Shown here: positions 1 through 11,864 of the stretch, in pieces
Layout of the letters: each line of letters begins with the position of its first letter
How positions within the stretch are numbered: position 1 is the first letter of the stretch
From: Lamellibrachia satsuma
Taxonomy: Eukaryota > Annelida > Polychaeta > Sabellida > Siboglinidae
Assembly: GCA_033239005.1 (NCBI GenBank)
Contig: BSQZ01000037.1
Span: 2,219,001 to 2,283,000 of the forward strand
Reading direction: 5' to 3'
DNA: 64,000 nt
The notes under the pieces: model-generated
Told to the model about the DNA's origin: nothing
Seen by the model: the letters and a program-made list of their open reading frames with translations, nothing else
Database searches by the model: none
Position numbers and translations under genes: made by a program

Positions 1-117
1 AGTATTAACCTTTCTAAACAGTTTTGTGTCATCCGCAAATTTCAGAACGTTACTTGTTATACTGTCGTCCAAGTCATTGATATAAATTAAGAATAATATA
101 GGTCCTAATACTGATCC

Positions 118-2103
118 TTAAGGTACCCCACTCAAAAGCGATTTCCAATTTGAAACTTCTCCATCTACTACAACTCGTTGTCTTCTGTCAGTCAGCCATT
201 GTTCTATCCAGTCAGTTATGCTATCCCCGATACCATGGGCTTTTAATTTAAGTAACAATCTTTGATGTGGCACTTTGTCAAAAGCTTTTTGAAAATCTAA
301 GTAGATAATATCTACTGGCGATCCCACGTCTATCCACTTAGTGATTTCTTCCAAAAAACATAACATATTTGTTAAGCATGACCTCGCTTTAAGGAATCCA
401 TGTTGAGATGAATTTAATAATTTATGCTTAACGAGGAAGTCCACCATATGGTCTTTAATTAACCTTTCTAATAATTTACAAATCACTGACGTTAAACTCA
501 CTTGTCTGTAATTCTCTGACTTATTTCTCGAACCCTTTTTAAATAATGGTATGATGTTTGCTTCTTTCCATTCAAACGGAACAACTCCCTCTTTTAATGA
601 CAAGTTGAATACTCTTGCAAGTGGTATACTGATTTGATCTACTGTTTCCATTAGTAATTTTGGAGGAATCCCATCCACTCCCGGTGATTTGTTATCCTTC
701 ATTGCCTTTATTTTCTTAGCTACCAATTTTGGAGTTACAACTAACGGTCCTAAATATTCAGATTTAGCCCCCTGAAACTTAGCATCAGCAACTGGTAATG
801 AACTAATATCTTCTTTGGTAAACACTGAACTGAAGTAACAATTTAGGTCTTCCGCCATTAAAAACCCCTGTGATATTATATTTCCAGCACTGTCTTCTAG
901 AGGTCCAACCTTGTCTTGTACGTTTTGTTTACTCCTGACATATGCATAAAAACTCTTGCTGTCATTTTTTATGTTACATGCCAGTTTTTGCTCATAGCTT
1001 CTTTTAGATTGTCTGATTTCAGTTGTAGCTGCATTAAGTGCCTCTTTGTATTTTGCATAGTCTTCTTCCTTTCTGGTACGCCTATAAACCCTCCACATAG
1101 TTTGTTTTAGCATTATTTTTCTAATAGCCTCTTTTGACAAGTGTTTCTTTCTACACCGTTTTCCTTGTTTTCGGAAGGGAACAAATTTATCGATGATACT
1201 CTCAATTTCATATTTTAGAATATTCCAACATTCAATTGCGGTCTTATTCATCAGCATGTTATTCCAATCTAGCTGTGCTAAATATTTTCTCATATCTTTG
1301 TAGTTACCTTTGTGGAAGTTTCTCTTGTACGTTTTCTTATTTTTACTTTCTGATTTTACATTGATGTCAAAATGTATTTGATTATGGTCACTATTACCCA
1401 ATGGTTCAAATATTTTTACATTGTCCACTAATTCTTTTTGTGATGACAAAACTATATCTAATACATTTTCTCCCCTGGTTGGTTCTAGTACGCGCTGAGT
1501 AAGAAAGCTATCCTGGATTAAACATAGAAATTGTTGATCCTAAATCCCTGTGTTCTCTAGAGAATTCCATTATATGTGTCCATGGTTAAAATCTCCCATT
1601 ATGATACATTCCCCTTTACTAACTTCCTTTATAGCGTTTTTTATTTTTGTGTTGTCCTCTTCGTTTATGTTTGGACTTCGGTAAACTAATCCAATAGTTA
1701 ATTTTGAATTTCCTGAAACAATTTTGCACCAAACAGCTTCATCGCAATCTGCTTCCCTTTCTAATTTTATTTCATAAGCCTGAATAGATTCTTTAACATA
1801 TAAAATAACTCCCCCGCCCCTTCTTCCAGTTCGATCTTTCCTAAACATTACGTATCCTGTCAGTCCTAATTCAGCATCTGTTATATCTATGTTGGCCCAT
1901 GATTCAGTTATACCAATTATGTGAGGGTCAATATCTTCTACCATAATGTTTAATTCGTTTTTCTTATTTACTATGCTCCCTGCATTTAAACATACGCATC
2001 TATAACCTTTTTCAGAGATGTTTTTCGGATGATTTGATATTGATTTATCTGTGCTAGTGGCCTCTTGTTCTGCTTGAGACACCTCTAGGTAACCCCCCTG
2101 CAC
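118..2103 (-). pseudogene. LINE ORF2: APE-like endonuclease plus reverse transcriptase (5' part), three stops
   Basis: Endonuclease blocks GITESWANIDITDAELG, RRGGGVILYV, GLVYRSPN and IMGDFNHGH occur at 2103-1570, and GNSDHNQIHF near 1390. The RT part (1449-118) has DNKSPGVDGIPPKLL, FKKGSRNKSENYRQVSLTSV, HGFLKARSCLTN and YLDFQKAFDKVPH, ending at a stop in what should be GVPQGSVLGP. Both domains are expected for an autonomous LINE. The three nonsense codons mean it cannot make a full ORF2 protein. Confidence 0.93.
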
Positions 2104-2105
2104 TT

Positions 2106-3382
2106 CTAGTTTAAAGAATGTTTACTACCAAAAATATTTGTCATTGTACCCAAGTCGCTATCTACTGCTGCTGAAAGTTTGTCCGCGAATACTGCTGCCC
2201 CCTTTCCACTTAAATGAAGCCCATCCTTCATGTACATATCTGCCCTCCCAACAAAACTTCCCCATAAATCCACAAATCCAACTTCCTCTTCCCTACACAG
2301 CCTCTGGACTAACATGTTAATTGCCATCCCCCGACAATTTCGATATTTGTGACCCCTCCTGCCCATTACAGGTAAAATCCCTGACAGTATTACCTGCTCA
2401 ACCCGTGTCTGTTTTAGTGTTCTGACCAACTGCCTATATTTCCTAACTATGGCAGTTGTACCCTCCCTCTCTACGTTATTTGTCCCTACGTGTACTAAAA
2501 CAGATCCACCCATACCTGAGCCTACGATGTTTTTTACCCTCTCAGTTATCGCCTCTATTTTGGCTCCAGGCAAGCAGACCACCACATCATCTCCCTTGTT
2601 TAAGACTCTGTCGGTCTTCCTAACTATCGAATCCCCCACAAACACCCTCGCTCTCTTCCTCACCCCCTCTATCACTGCTGCAGAATAACTCTTCCTTTCG
2701 ATCCCCTCCATCACATTCTGTCCTGACCCCTTCCCTCCTGTCTCCCCCACTTCCCACTCCTTTGCTCTTGTCTCTCCCATTCCCCTCTCCTTCACTCCGG
2801 TTGTTTTCCCTTCCGTCTCCCCCACTCCCTTCTCTTTCCCTCCTGTCTCCCCTACTCCCCTCTCCTTCACTCCAGTTGTTTTCCCTCCCGTCTCCCCCAC
2901 TCCCTTCTCCTTCCCTCCTGTCTCCGCTACTCCCCTCTCCTTCACTCCGGTTGTCTTCCTCCCGTCTCCCCCACTCCCTTCTCCTTCCCTCCTGTCTCCC
3001 CTACTCCCCTCTCCTTCACTCTGGTTGTCTTCCCTCCCGTTCCTTTCCTTCCCGTCTCCTTACGTCCTGTCTCCCTATGACCTGTCACCTTCCCTCCTCT
3101 CAGCTTCCTCCCAGGCTGAGGTGACTTCTCCCTAGCATCTCTCGTGTCTTTCCCCACTTTATCGTCTACAGTTCCCCCACCGGAACTACTGGCACAACTC
3201 CCATGTTCCCTTCCCACCATTGCCACAACGAGCAGCCTCAGCTCTTCCAACTCCACCTCTACTTCCTTCATCCTTGCGCATCCCCTACACTCAAAACTAA
3301 AACTATCTGCCTGGACCTCAGCCCAGGACTTCTCGCACCCAGACTTGACGAAATCCACCCAGTTACTGTTGACCCGCTTCAA
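2106..3382 (-). pseudogene. LINE ORF1 with Zn-finger-like N-terminus and SGNH esterase domain, frameshifted
   Basis: The N-terminal part (3382-2942) has cysteine pairs (C-G-C-A-R-M context) and a coiled-coil-like stretch VEVELEELRLLVV. A low-complexity linker of 25-residue tandem repeats (KEKGVGETGGKTTGVKERG type) follows. The C-terminal part (2945-2106) is an SGNH hydrolase: block I GDSIV, block III VHVGTNN, catalytic D/H in DGLHLSGKG. ORF1 esterases of this kind are known from CR1-clade elements. A one-base deletion within the third 75-bp repeat (around 2957-2960, compared with its neighbours) splits the ORF into two frames. ORF1 ends with TAG at 2108-2106, two bases before ORF2 reading resumes. 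Confidence 0.85.
2700..3060 (-). repeat. 75-bp tandem repeat inside LINE ORF1
   Basis: C/T-rich on the + strand; about four units with period near 75 bp, encoding a Gly/Glu/Lys-rich 25-residue repeat on the minus strand. The third unit has lost one base, which is the ORF1 frameshift. Confidence 0.8.
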
Positions 3383-4230
3383 TTTAAACTCATTATGCTA
3401 CGTAAAAGCATACTCGACAGATAAAACAAGACTTACAAGAAATACCACCCACCGGTATAAATCAGTAGTGTCGTTGTGTACTTCCAAATATCAACCTTTT
3501 AGCATAACATGAGGTGTTTTAAGGAGAACGATTTGGGATAATGCAGGTCATAGCAGCATGCAGGTGTCACGTCCGTCACACTTATATAAGGTCGCTCAGT
3601 GGTAGGTGCATTGTGGTAGCTGTAGTATTTGTTAGTCGAATAATCCCAACCACCACCACCCCCTGTGTTGACATGCATTAATCACATGTGCTAATTATAT
3701 ACCGTTTCAGCTTTCCTGAAGCGAACTACCCTTTAACTAAACCGGTGTGCATGCATGCATAGCAATGTGCCTGCATCGAGTCCGTGATATTATTATCTTA
3801 AGATAAGACTGCAATTACCGCTGTGTCTAACAGTGCAAGATCATACGCTGTTGTAAATGTTAACCTGTGGACTAATTGTTTAACGTTTGCCTACGCGATG
3901 AACCAAGATACAACCATATAATAGAAGATTACTTGCTTTGACAGCGCCAACACGACTCTATTAACTATTGAGGTGGTGGCTATATCAATCCAATGTTATC
4001 GATAATAATGCTTCATGTTTGAAGCGCGTGCTATGGTGACCAATGTGGAGGAACAGTATATTGACCAGTTGTCCAGAAATAAGATCAATCAAGATTCCAT
4101 TCATGGGGCAGGTACTGCTATTACGGGAGCCAGGAATGGATGCCTTCAGCCGAGAGTAGACATGTGCATATTAGCTGGATGCCTAACCCTAATTCAAACC
4201 ATAAGCGTATCTATAACCGTAGCTCGATTC
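3369..4230. repeat. Direct repeat copy 1, beside the LINE 5' end (possible 5' UTR monomer)
   Basis: About 850 bp strongly similar to 4687-5530. Shared landmarks are the start GCTTCAATTTA, GGTATAAATCAG, AACGATTTGGGATAAT, AAGGTCGCTCAGTGG, GCCTACGCGATGAACCAAGA and GGCCAGGAATGGATGCC-type sequence. It begins exactly where LINE ORF1 starts and overlaps its first codons, so it may be the element's 5' UTR. No credible gene is seen in it. Confidence 0.75.
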
Positions 4231-4686
4231 TGATATATGGATGCGATGAGTGGCCGCTAACACAAACTTTATAAAATGCACTGGATGCCACATACACAAG
4301 AATATTGCGGAAAACCCCAATCGTGTCAAGGCGCAATCACATGACCAACCAATAACTGTACGGATCACCACCATCGTGAGACAAAGGCCTGTTCGTATGG
4401 CAGGTCATGAGATGCGTCATGACGAAGTAGCCAAAAAAAGTCCAGCTCTGGAAGATGAAAAAGAGGTCGACTAACAACATTGAGAAAAATACTCAGCGGG
4501 ACAAATATACTAACTGCCATGAAGAAGCTAAACCACTGGAAGGAAATCACGTCACCACGTTAAGTGGACGAAATAAGTAAGTCTAAATGTGCGGATACCT
4601 CTATGTCGCAGATAAGTAGTCCTACTGTGATAATAATATTACGAACAAGCCCTGCTACACGTCAAACGGGAGCGAAAACTTCCGGG
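4231..4686. other. Spacer between the two direct repeats, no gene seen
   Basis: Unique sequence in this window. Short ORFs on both strands show no family resemblance or splice context. Confidence 0.5.
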
Positions 4687-5530
4687 TTGAACCGCTTCAA
4701 TTTACACTCATTGTGCTACTTAAAAGCACACTCGACAGTTAAAACAAGACTAACAAGAGATACCACCTACCGGTATAAATCAGCAGTGTCGTTGTGCACT
4801 TCCCAATATCAATCTGTTAGCATAGAATGAGGTGTTTATGGAGCACGATTTGGGATAATGGAGGTCACAGCAGCTTGCCGATGGCACGTCCACCACACTT
4901 CCATAAGGTCGCTCAGTGGCAGATGCATTGTGGTATATGTTGCGTGTTTTGGTCCAATAACCCCCACCGCCACCACCTCCTGTATTCACATGAATGTGTC
5001 AATCATATACCTTTTCAGCTTTATTGAAGCGAAATATCCTTTACCAAGCCGGCTTGCATATATGCACAGCAGTGTGTCTGCATCGAGCCTGTGCGCGTGT
5101 CTTAAGATAAGGTTGCCATTACCGCTGTGTCTAACAGTGCATGACCATACGGCAAGTGTAAATGTTCACCTGTGGACCAGCTGTTTCACGTTTGCCTACG
5201 CGATGAACCAAGACGCAATCATATAATAGAAGATGGCTTGCTTTGACAGCGGCAACAAGACTATTATCTATTTAGGTGGCGGCTATATCAGTCCAATGTT
5301 GACAATAGTAATGCTTCAACTTTGAAGCACATGCTATGGTGACCAATGTGGTGGACCAGTTTTGTGACCAGGCATGCAGAAAAAAAGATCAATCCAGATT
5401 ACATTCACGGGACGCGCACTGCTGTAACGAGGCCAGGAATGGATGCCATCAGACGAGAGCAGAAGAGTGCAAATTCGTTGGAAGCTTAACCCTAGCCCAA
5501 ACCATATGCTTCTACATGACAGTATCCCTA
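4687..5530. repeat. Direct repeat copy 2
   Basis: Second copy of the 3369-4230 unit, offset about 1.32 kb, same orientation, with scattered substitutions and small indels. Both copies end in degenerate CCCTAA/CCATAA-rich sequence (around 4186-4215 and 5486-5570). Confidence 0.75.
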
Positions 5531-6339
5531 ACCCAAACCATCAGCTTAACCATGACAATAACCATAACCCTAAACGCTACAGTACACTGTCCTAGCGAAT
5601 ACTCATTCTACCGTAGATATAGAATAGTGTGGGGCAACGAGCACCCCTTTACAGGCAAGCACGATTTGGCCTACTTATTTTCATTATTGGCGGAAACGGT
5701 TAACATAGTCACGTATACACACCTCTTATCGGAATAGTAATATTATTGCAGAACTTTAGTAACACGACAAACAAATAAATACGCTTTAGGTGCCGTTCTA
5801 CACATTTTACAAATTTCATCATATAATGCAAAGCGCACCCCGTTTTATGACGGATTGTCGACCACCATTGTACGGTGGCATGGTCAGGTGACAAGTTAAC
5901 GAGCGGTGCCGGTCTTCTCCAGTTGGTGTGTTGGAGGCGGGGGCTGTGGCAGTCTGAATTTGAGGGACTTTGTGACAATAATGCTCTATTTTTTGAGGTC
6001 GGCTAATTTTGATTTTTGTGCGATAAGCATTGGCGGTGATAAAAGGAGAACAAAAGTGTCAAAGGATCCATAAATTACTGTATTGTCGCTCATGCCACGC
6101 CGAGGTTCCAGTCACGCTTCACTGAGCGCCAGACAACACACGCTGTTTGTTTTTCACCTGTCGTTTGTCGCACCTCTTCCACGATGTCGGACGACGCGAT
6201 AAGCGACATAATACAGACACGCATTACAGCTGATATAAAACAATTACAGTTGACCCGGGGCAATAGAAACACACCCCACAAAAAAGTACCTCCTATAAAT
6301 TGGGTTACACTTGAAAATATTTTGTCGGATCGTGTCACT
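5531..6339. other. Upstream DNA with no supported gene
   Basis: The only ORF worth a note is at 6184-6399. The rest shows no protein homology I can recognise and no clear repeat. Confidence 0.5.
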
Positions 6340-6399
6340 AGATGTGCTATGGAGTTCCCCTGTCGCTGGCAGCAGAAGAAAAACGCACAATCGTGGTGA
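6184..6399 (+). CDS. Small unidentified ORF (71 codons)
   Basis: ATG in a reasonable context (CCACGATGTCGG) opens a hydrophilic peptide starting MSDDAISDIIQTRITADIKQ. I recognise no domain. Its 3' half overlaps the duplicated repeat that starts near 6340, so it could be the 5' fragment of a transposon gene or chance. No splice partner was found. Confidence 0.15.
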   Translation: MSDDAISDIIQTRITADIKQLQLTRGNRNTPHKKVPPINWVTLENILSDRVTRCAMEFPCRWQQKKNAQSW

Positions 6400-6710
6400 C
6401 GTCAGCTAAATGGGAAAACAACGAAGCCTATCGAAGATCACCTGCCGTTACAATAGCGACATTTACACGGACGATCTTGAAGCGACTTCGTGCGAAATTA
6501 AGCTTCGTCAAACTAAGGGTCGGATAACAAGACGTTAGTTGTGCATGTACATGTATATAATTACGTGTTCTCCAGTGGCGTATATAATTAGCATCTCGGA
6601 ATAGGGAGACCAAAGTGGAGCCAAACTTAGTCACCCGTTATAGGTTGCCATGCTGCGATGTATTGGCTTAACATATACGATTCGATTCTTATCCAAAAAC
6701 CAGGGGATGG
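6340..6710. repeat. Dispersed repeat R2, copy 1
   Basis: Shares TCACTAGATGTG, CAGCAGAAGAA, CACAATCG..GTGA.GTCAGCT, then GTTCTCCAGTGGCGTATATA, CTTAGTCACCCGTTATAGG and GTATTGGCTTAACAT with 6805-7080, in the same order. Confidence 0.7.
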
Positions 6711-6804
6711 GCATGACAGATTAGTGAGGCCAATTTGTGCCCGCACGTTGTTAATCCGGCACTAATCCTATTTACTGTCCGTCGGGCAAGGGACAGAGAA
6801 AGAT

Positions 6805-7080
6805 CACTAGATGTGTCCCTGGCCCACCAAGGAGGATCAAACAGCAGAAGAAGAAATGGAACATCATGTGCACACAATCGAGGTGATGTCAGCTGAAAAA
6901 GAAACAACGTCCTTGTATATAATTATCTGTTCTCCAGTGGCGTATATAATTAGCATCTCGGAACAAGGGCACCAAAAGGAGCCAAGCTTATTCACCCATT
7001 ATAAGTTGCTATATTGCGACGTATTGGCTTAACATGTTATATTCGATTCGATTCTTAACCCAAACCCGGGTGTGGGGCAT
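6805..7080. repeat. Dispersed repeat R2, copy 2
   Basis: Same ordered blocks as 6340-6710 with internal length differences. A third related block (AACTTAGTCACCCATTAG ... GGTGGCGCAATAGGTTA) sits at 37970-38110 in intron 22, so this is an interspersed family and not only a local duplication. Confidence 0.7.
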
Positions 7081-8460
7081 GGCCCAATACCCCTCCCCCA
7101 ATTCCCGTTACAATACGCCCATATTTGAAGCAAGTGGCCAGTCATCTATCGCCACGATAGAATGCACGTGTGCCCGTCGTTTATTTTAACCTATATATGT
7201 GAACCTGGGATAATTTTGTGCCTCAGCTCCTTACTTTTCTAATATTATTCTCAATTGTATATCCTTCGTTTTACCTGTTTCATGGTATATTTAATTTAAT
7301 TTACTGCATTAAAAACCAAAATAGATGAAGTAGTTAAAATATGTTCTGGATTATATTATCAGTATAAACGTTAATGTATAGTTACTGTTGGACATTATAG
7401 AACATAATATATTGAGCATTGGCAATGCATAAACTGTCAAATTTACATAAATTATGTTGCATTATATGTGATTTGTAGATGGCTATGATGGCTATGCAGA
7501 CGGGGATATCGCGATCCGTTGGAGTCGAACGTGTAAACGAGGTATAAATGTCACTGCTGATTTTCAAAATGTAATTCTAAATGTGCAAATTCTAATTACA
7601 TCTTGTTTTTCCCATGCAAAATAATTGGGGTACAAATTTACCCCAGGTTACTAACAACGTATAAAAATAGCACACACGTAAAAGGTTTAATCAGAAGTCA
7701 AGTGGTGATTGGCGCTAATCAGTATGTTGCACTTACAGCGTCTAGACACGTTGCCATACGATTTAGTTGCACTTTGTCATAAGAGTCCCCGGATGTTTGA
7801 CCAAATGGATACTTGCCCATTTGGTCTGGCGAAACCTTTGAGTTTTTGCAGACTACTATAGAGTGGGGCGTGGAACGAAGTTGGAAGTGGGTGGTTGGTC
7901 TTAAATTTTTTTGGGATGTGGAAAATTGACCTCAAAATTGGTGGTAGGTGAGAGTTTGGGGTGAGAGGTGGGAGGTGTTAACACATGTTATATAAATGAC
8001 ATTACAAATTATTGAAACAGCAGTATTACACATCACGCGGTCACGGTGCCGAAATTTATTATTAGTCTTAAAGACAGGTGTCCAGTCCACCATATGGCGC
8101 CACTGTTATATGCATAACATTTTATCTTGCGTGCGTAGAGTTACATCATTAATCATTTCCCTATAGTTTTACTAACGGGTTTTCTATTTATGTATGTGCT
8201 TGCGTGTAGCATCGATTAACAAGGCTCCGTGATGTGGCGCCACCGTGTGTCGCTTTCACAACCGCCTCGTGGCAAATTGCGTTTCCAATTGTGACAGAAC
8301 CCGGATGTTTGCCCAGAGCAAATAGTAGGGGACTCTCATTCTAACTCGTTAGTTATGAGTAACTTTTAAAAAGCGTATGCAATGCGTAAGAAACGATTCT
8401 AAACTTGACTTATGTTGAAACAATTCGTAATAATGTAAAGCGAAATGAAATAGTTTCGAG
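7081..8460. other. Upstream DNA with no supported gene
   Basis: AT-rich. A G-rich purine stretch with GGTGGGAGG-type words lies at 7870-7980. No ORF with recognisable homology on either strand. Confidence 0.5.
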
Positions 8461-8467
8461 GCGCTTG

Positions 8468-8552
8468 ATTATGACGTCCGTGCGTGGACGTTTCGTGGCG
8501 CTTTAGTGTGACGTCCGTGCGCGAGCGTTTCGTGGCGTTTTATTATGACGCC
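8468..8552. repeat. About 41-bp tandem repeat, about 2 copies
   Basis: Successive units contain TTATGACGTCCGTGCGTGGA / TGTGACGTCCGTGCGCGAG followed by CGTTTCGTGGCG. CpG-rich compared with its surroundings. Confidence 0.65.
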
Positions 8553-8699
8553 CAAACACTGAGGTACATGCAAGGGAACGCTGCGTCGTGTTCGGTCCGC
8601 CCTCGTGTTCGCGAAAAAACACCAACAACAGATCGCGAGAATGAAAAATGTGATAGCGTTAAAATGAGGGGTGAGTGGCAGGACTGTGGAGGTGGAATG

Positions 8700-8900
8700 T
8701 TCCAATACGTCATAAAAATGGTTAATTGGCCTTAAGGTAGGTGGGATATGTTGTTCTAAAAAATTGGGAGGTTGGTTCCTAAAGAGGTGGAAGGTTGGTC
8801 CCCAACAGGAGGTTGGAGGTTGGCCCCCAAAGCAGGTGGAAAGCTGGCCCCAAAACAGGTGGGAGATGGGAGGTTGGTCCCCCAAACAGGAGGGATCGAG
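8700..8900. repeat. G-rich minisatellite, about 30-bp unit
   Basis: Repeated GGTGGAAGGTTGGTCCCCAA-like units with frequent GG/GGG runs. ORFs through it on both strands (Pro/Gly/Trp-rich) are by-products of the repeat. Confidence 0.65.
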
Positions 8901-9280
8901 ATGGGATATTGAGATCCCTGCCACACACCCTCACTTTAACATTACAATGTATCTTCTTCACATGAGAGCAATTCTTTCAAATGTGAAGATTATAATGCTC
9001 ATACCAAGCAGTTACGTTACATAGGCTACAGCTTCTTGCACGCGTAGCAGTAGGGGAGTGAAACACAGACATAAATAGAACACATTTCAGCGGTGTCTGG
9101 GGAAATGATTAATTATTATAGGCCTACTCTGCAGTGCGTGTATGGCAGGCCAATCGGGGTATAAACGCCGTTTTAGTTAGGCGTTAAATTATGAGCCAAT
9201 GAAAGATTACATACGTACATTTTTCTGGCGCTGGTGGGCGTGATTAAATTAAACAGGTCAAACCAATAACTTCATTACAT

Positions 9281-9465
9281 TCACTGTAGCCTAGGGCCCC
9301 ATATTAGACGCAAAGAATTTTCACTGTAGCCTCGGGTCTCATATTAGACGCAAAGAGTTTTCACTGTAGCCTCGGGTCTCATATTAGACGCAACGAGTTT
9401 TCACTATAGCCTCGGGCCCCATATTAGACGCAAAGAGTTTTCACTGTAGCCTCGGGCCCCATATT
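9281..9465. repeat. 40-bp tandem repeat, 4.6 copies
   Basis: Units start at 9281, 9321, 9361, 9401 and 9441, exact 40-bp period, consensus TCACTGTAGCCTCGGGYCYC then ATATTAGACGCAAAGAGTTT. Units differ at only a few positions. Confidence 0.92.
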
Positions 9466-9670
9466 GAAAACAACTTCGTCGTTTTGTTGATATACTTGTG
9501 TTTATTGCGTAACACCGTAATAACTATGACAATTAAACAAGGGTGTGAATAAACCATCTCTTGTAACTATAATACAGGGGCCGCAGGGTTTCCCTATGGT
9601 GGGTCATTCACCTCCCATGCATGACCTGTTCTAAACACAGGCTATATATGTTACAATCAATCTGCGTAAT

Positions 9671-11740
9671 CAGTCATTTCGCGAAATGACTGAACATTCT
9701 AGTCATCACGCGAAATGACTGGAAAAAAGGCACTGTTATTACACAGTTTGACTGGTGACCATTTCAGTCATTGTAATAACAATTTGTGTACTTTTGTCAT
9801 TATATATTGTTCCAATGTTAATTGTATATTAATGTCAGCTTTCACAATTCTTCAGACATTCACATTACTCAAGTAGATAAACAGAGTGAATAAATATTTG
9901 CTATGTATTTGCAAATAGCAAAATTTTGCTAATAATTTATCCCTCTCTGGGTACAAGATTCTAACACTCACCCTGACAGTTTGATTGACTACTATCTCAC
10001 TGGTGTTCTCTTATTTGAAGAACAGGTAATGGATGACCCAACCATTCTCCAACTGGGAATGCTAATTGCCTAACAATGGTGACTGTCTCAATTGGCTATA
10101 GTGCATTGCTTCTCCCTATAAAAAAAACTCAATCAGTAGGTGTTAATCACTTGCCTCTTGGCACAGCTACGACAATGGCACAGGATAATTACGAAGTACA
10201 ATTTAAGGAAGAACTACAAAAGGTTTCAAATATGTCAAAATCATATAATTCCCAAAGTGGAATATTTCAATACTATAGAACAACTCAAGCTTGCAGCAAC
10301 TAATGAATCTTCGAAATCACGCCATAGATACTACATACTCAGCAAGAAAGAACCAATTTTTATTTGTAATTTCTTATGCCGAACATTGTTTCTTGATTTT
10401 ATGTGTGATAAATTTACCAGCCATTTCCTAATTTGAGGGGTAGATAGTAGTCCATTGAATCAACGCACATATTCCATCCTATAATAAATGAGGTATGGGT
10501 GGAAAGATAGTTAAATAATCTCCCAAATGTGACATAGCTAACATGTAATTATGCAGTAATGACATCATACCAGAATATTTTTCAGAAAAATTACTCCACA
10601 GCCCCACATATGCAATTTTGGTGGCTTGCATAGCATAATGTGGTTTCATTTTGATTTGGTAATGGTGAAATTTCACACCTTCATTCATTGATCTGCACAT
10701 TGAAGCCACAGGGGTAATTCCCTTCAAAGGTTTTTTCAGTAAGAAGCATCGAGTTAATATCCACCACAGTTGTATTGGATACCAAATTAAGCCTTAATCC
10801 TTTCTCTGTTAAATTCTTCATCTCTTTATGTAAACCAGGAAGTCCACAAAATGAAAGAAAATGCACAAATGAAAGCCGTCAATACTGTCTCACAAAAAGT
10901 CGAGGAGTCCTTTCACGATTTGTCACATTAAGCCGTGCAAACAAATTAATTTAAAAAGGAAGTTAAACCAATTGTTAAATTAACTATAAAAGACACATTG
11001 ATAAACATCATGATTATGAATATATTACAATTACACTATATTGCAATACATATTTTCTTCTCACCACTCTGATTTAGTTTATAATTAAAATTGGATAATA
11101 ATTTTAATTAAATTAAAGGTATAACATTTTTAAATGCAGTGACGTCGAGAAGTTGATAAAGAAACTAAATACCCAGTAATGCACATTGAAAACAGAAGTG
11201 ATAAGATAAAATGTTCAGAACCTCTGAAATCAATAGGACACAATGTTCTGACTCCACAAAAACAATAGCACATTCTACATTTCCAACATTTAATTTAAGA
11301 TACACAATAGAAGACAAATTGTAATTGATGCTCCATAGTGTTTGCTCTGGGTATAGCGGCATAAAGCGTACCTAGGGAGACTGGGGCATTGCACCTCGTA
11401 ATTAGAATAATTTGATGATAAGTGGTTTCGACCATGTGGAGTAACTTCAATTCCTGATGTTCTACATGATCCAAAGTGAACCCGAACAATAATCTTAGCC
11501 AGTTGAGACAGTCATCATTGTTAGGCAAAATATTTTTGAGTGTGAGAAATAGATAGCTGCTAGGTGGCAATTTCTGAAAATATCTGGCTAGGTAGATGAA
11601 AAACAGCAAGTTTGCCCATACCAGTTGTCATTAATCAGGGCAAAACACTATTTCGGCCATTACGCGAAATGACTGCGCATCTTTTTCAGTCATTTCAGGC
11701 AATGACTGAAATTTTCTGTCTCCCAGTCATTCTGATGTTT
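9671..11740. mobile_element. Degenerate DNA-transposon-like block bounded by AGTCATTTCGCG palindromes
   Basis: The left end (9671-9780) holds a perfect 22-bp palindrome CAGTCATTTCGCGAAATGAC+TG plus further AGTCAT...ATGACT copies. The right end (11650-11735) carries the same words (GCGAAATGACTG, CAGTCATTTCAGGCAATGACTG). The interior has broken ORFs on both strands, for example minus 10866-10479 and minus 11609-11295, whose family I cannot name. Matching palindromic ends around a decayed interior suggest a DNA transposon; no target duplication was identified. Confidence 0.45.
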
Positions 11741-11864
11741 TCCCCCATCCCGCCTTATCCTCCTAATACTAATTACTAAACAACATGAAACGTAACAGAG
11801 GAAATATCCACGAGAAGCCATATCGAAGCTTCGAAGTTAATACAAAACGAAATAATTGACATCA

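Larger units (their letters stand above)
1..3382 (-). mobile_element. CR1-like non-LTR retrotransposon, nearly full but inactivated; 3' end cut by window edge
   Basis: Read on the minus strand the order is ORF1 (3382-2106), ORF2 endonuclease (2103-1570), reverse transcriptase (1449 to beyond position 1). At 1-117 the RT continues through codons for YINDLDD and FADDTKLF, so the rest of ORF2 and the 3' UTR lie off the window. Compared with the cleaner copy at 46064-48432 it has three nonsense changes: CAA to TAA after MGDFNHGHI (about 1572), GAG to TAG (about 1540) and CAA to TAA in GVPQGS (118-120). Protein identity with that copy is very high, suggesting recent insertion. SGNH-esterase ORF1 plus APE-type endonuclease ORF2 fits the CR1/L2 group. 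Confidence 0.92.

Noticed and set aside
2762..3124. Ser/Pro/Leu-rich + strand ORFs at 2.1-3.5 kb
   Set aside because: Shadows of LINE ORF1 on the opposite strand, including its tandem repeat.
5486..5575. Interstitial telomere (CCCTAA-like words)
   Set aside because: Only scattered degenerate words (CCCTAACCCAAACC, CCATAACCCTAAACG), no sustained tandem array.
8469..8924. 151-codon Pro/Trp-rich minus-strand ORF
   Set aside because: It runs across the G-rich minisatellite and lacks homology or splice context.
9281..9465. CRISPR-like array
   Set aside because: The repeats are contiguous without unique spacers and the DNA is clearly eukaryotic.
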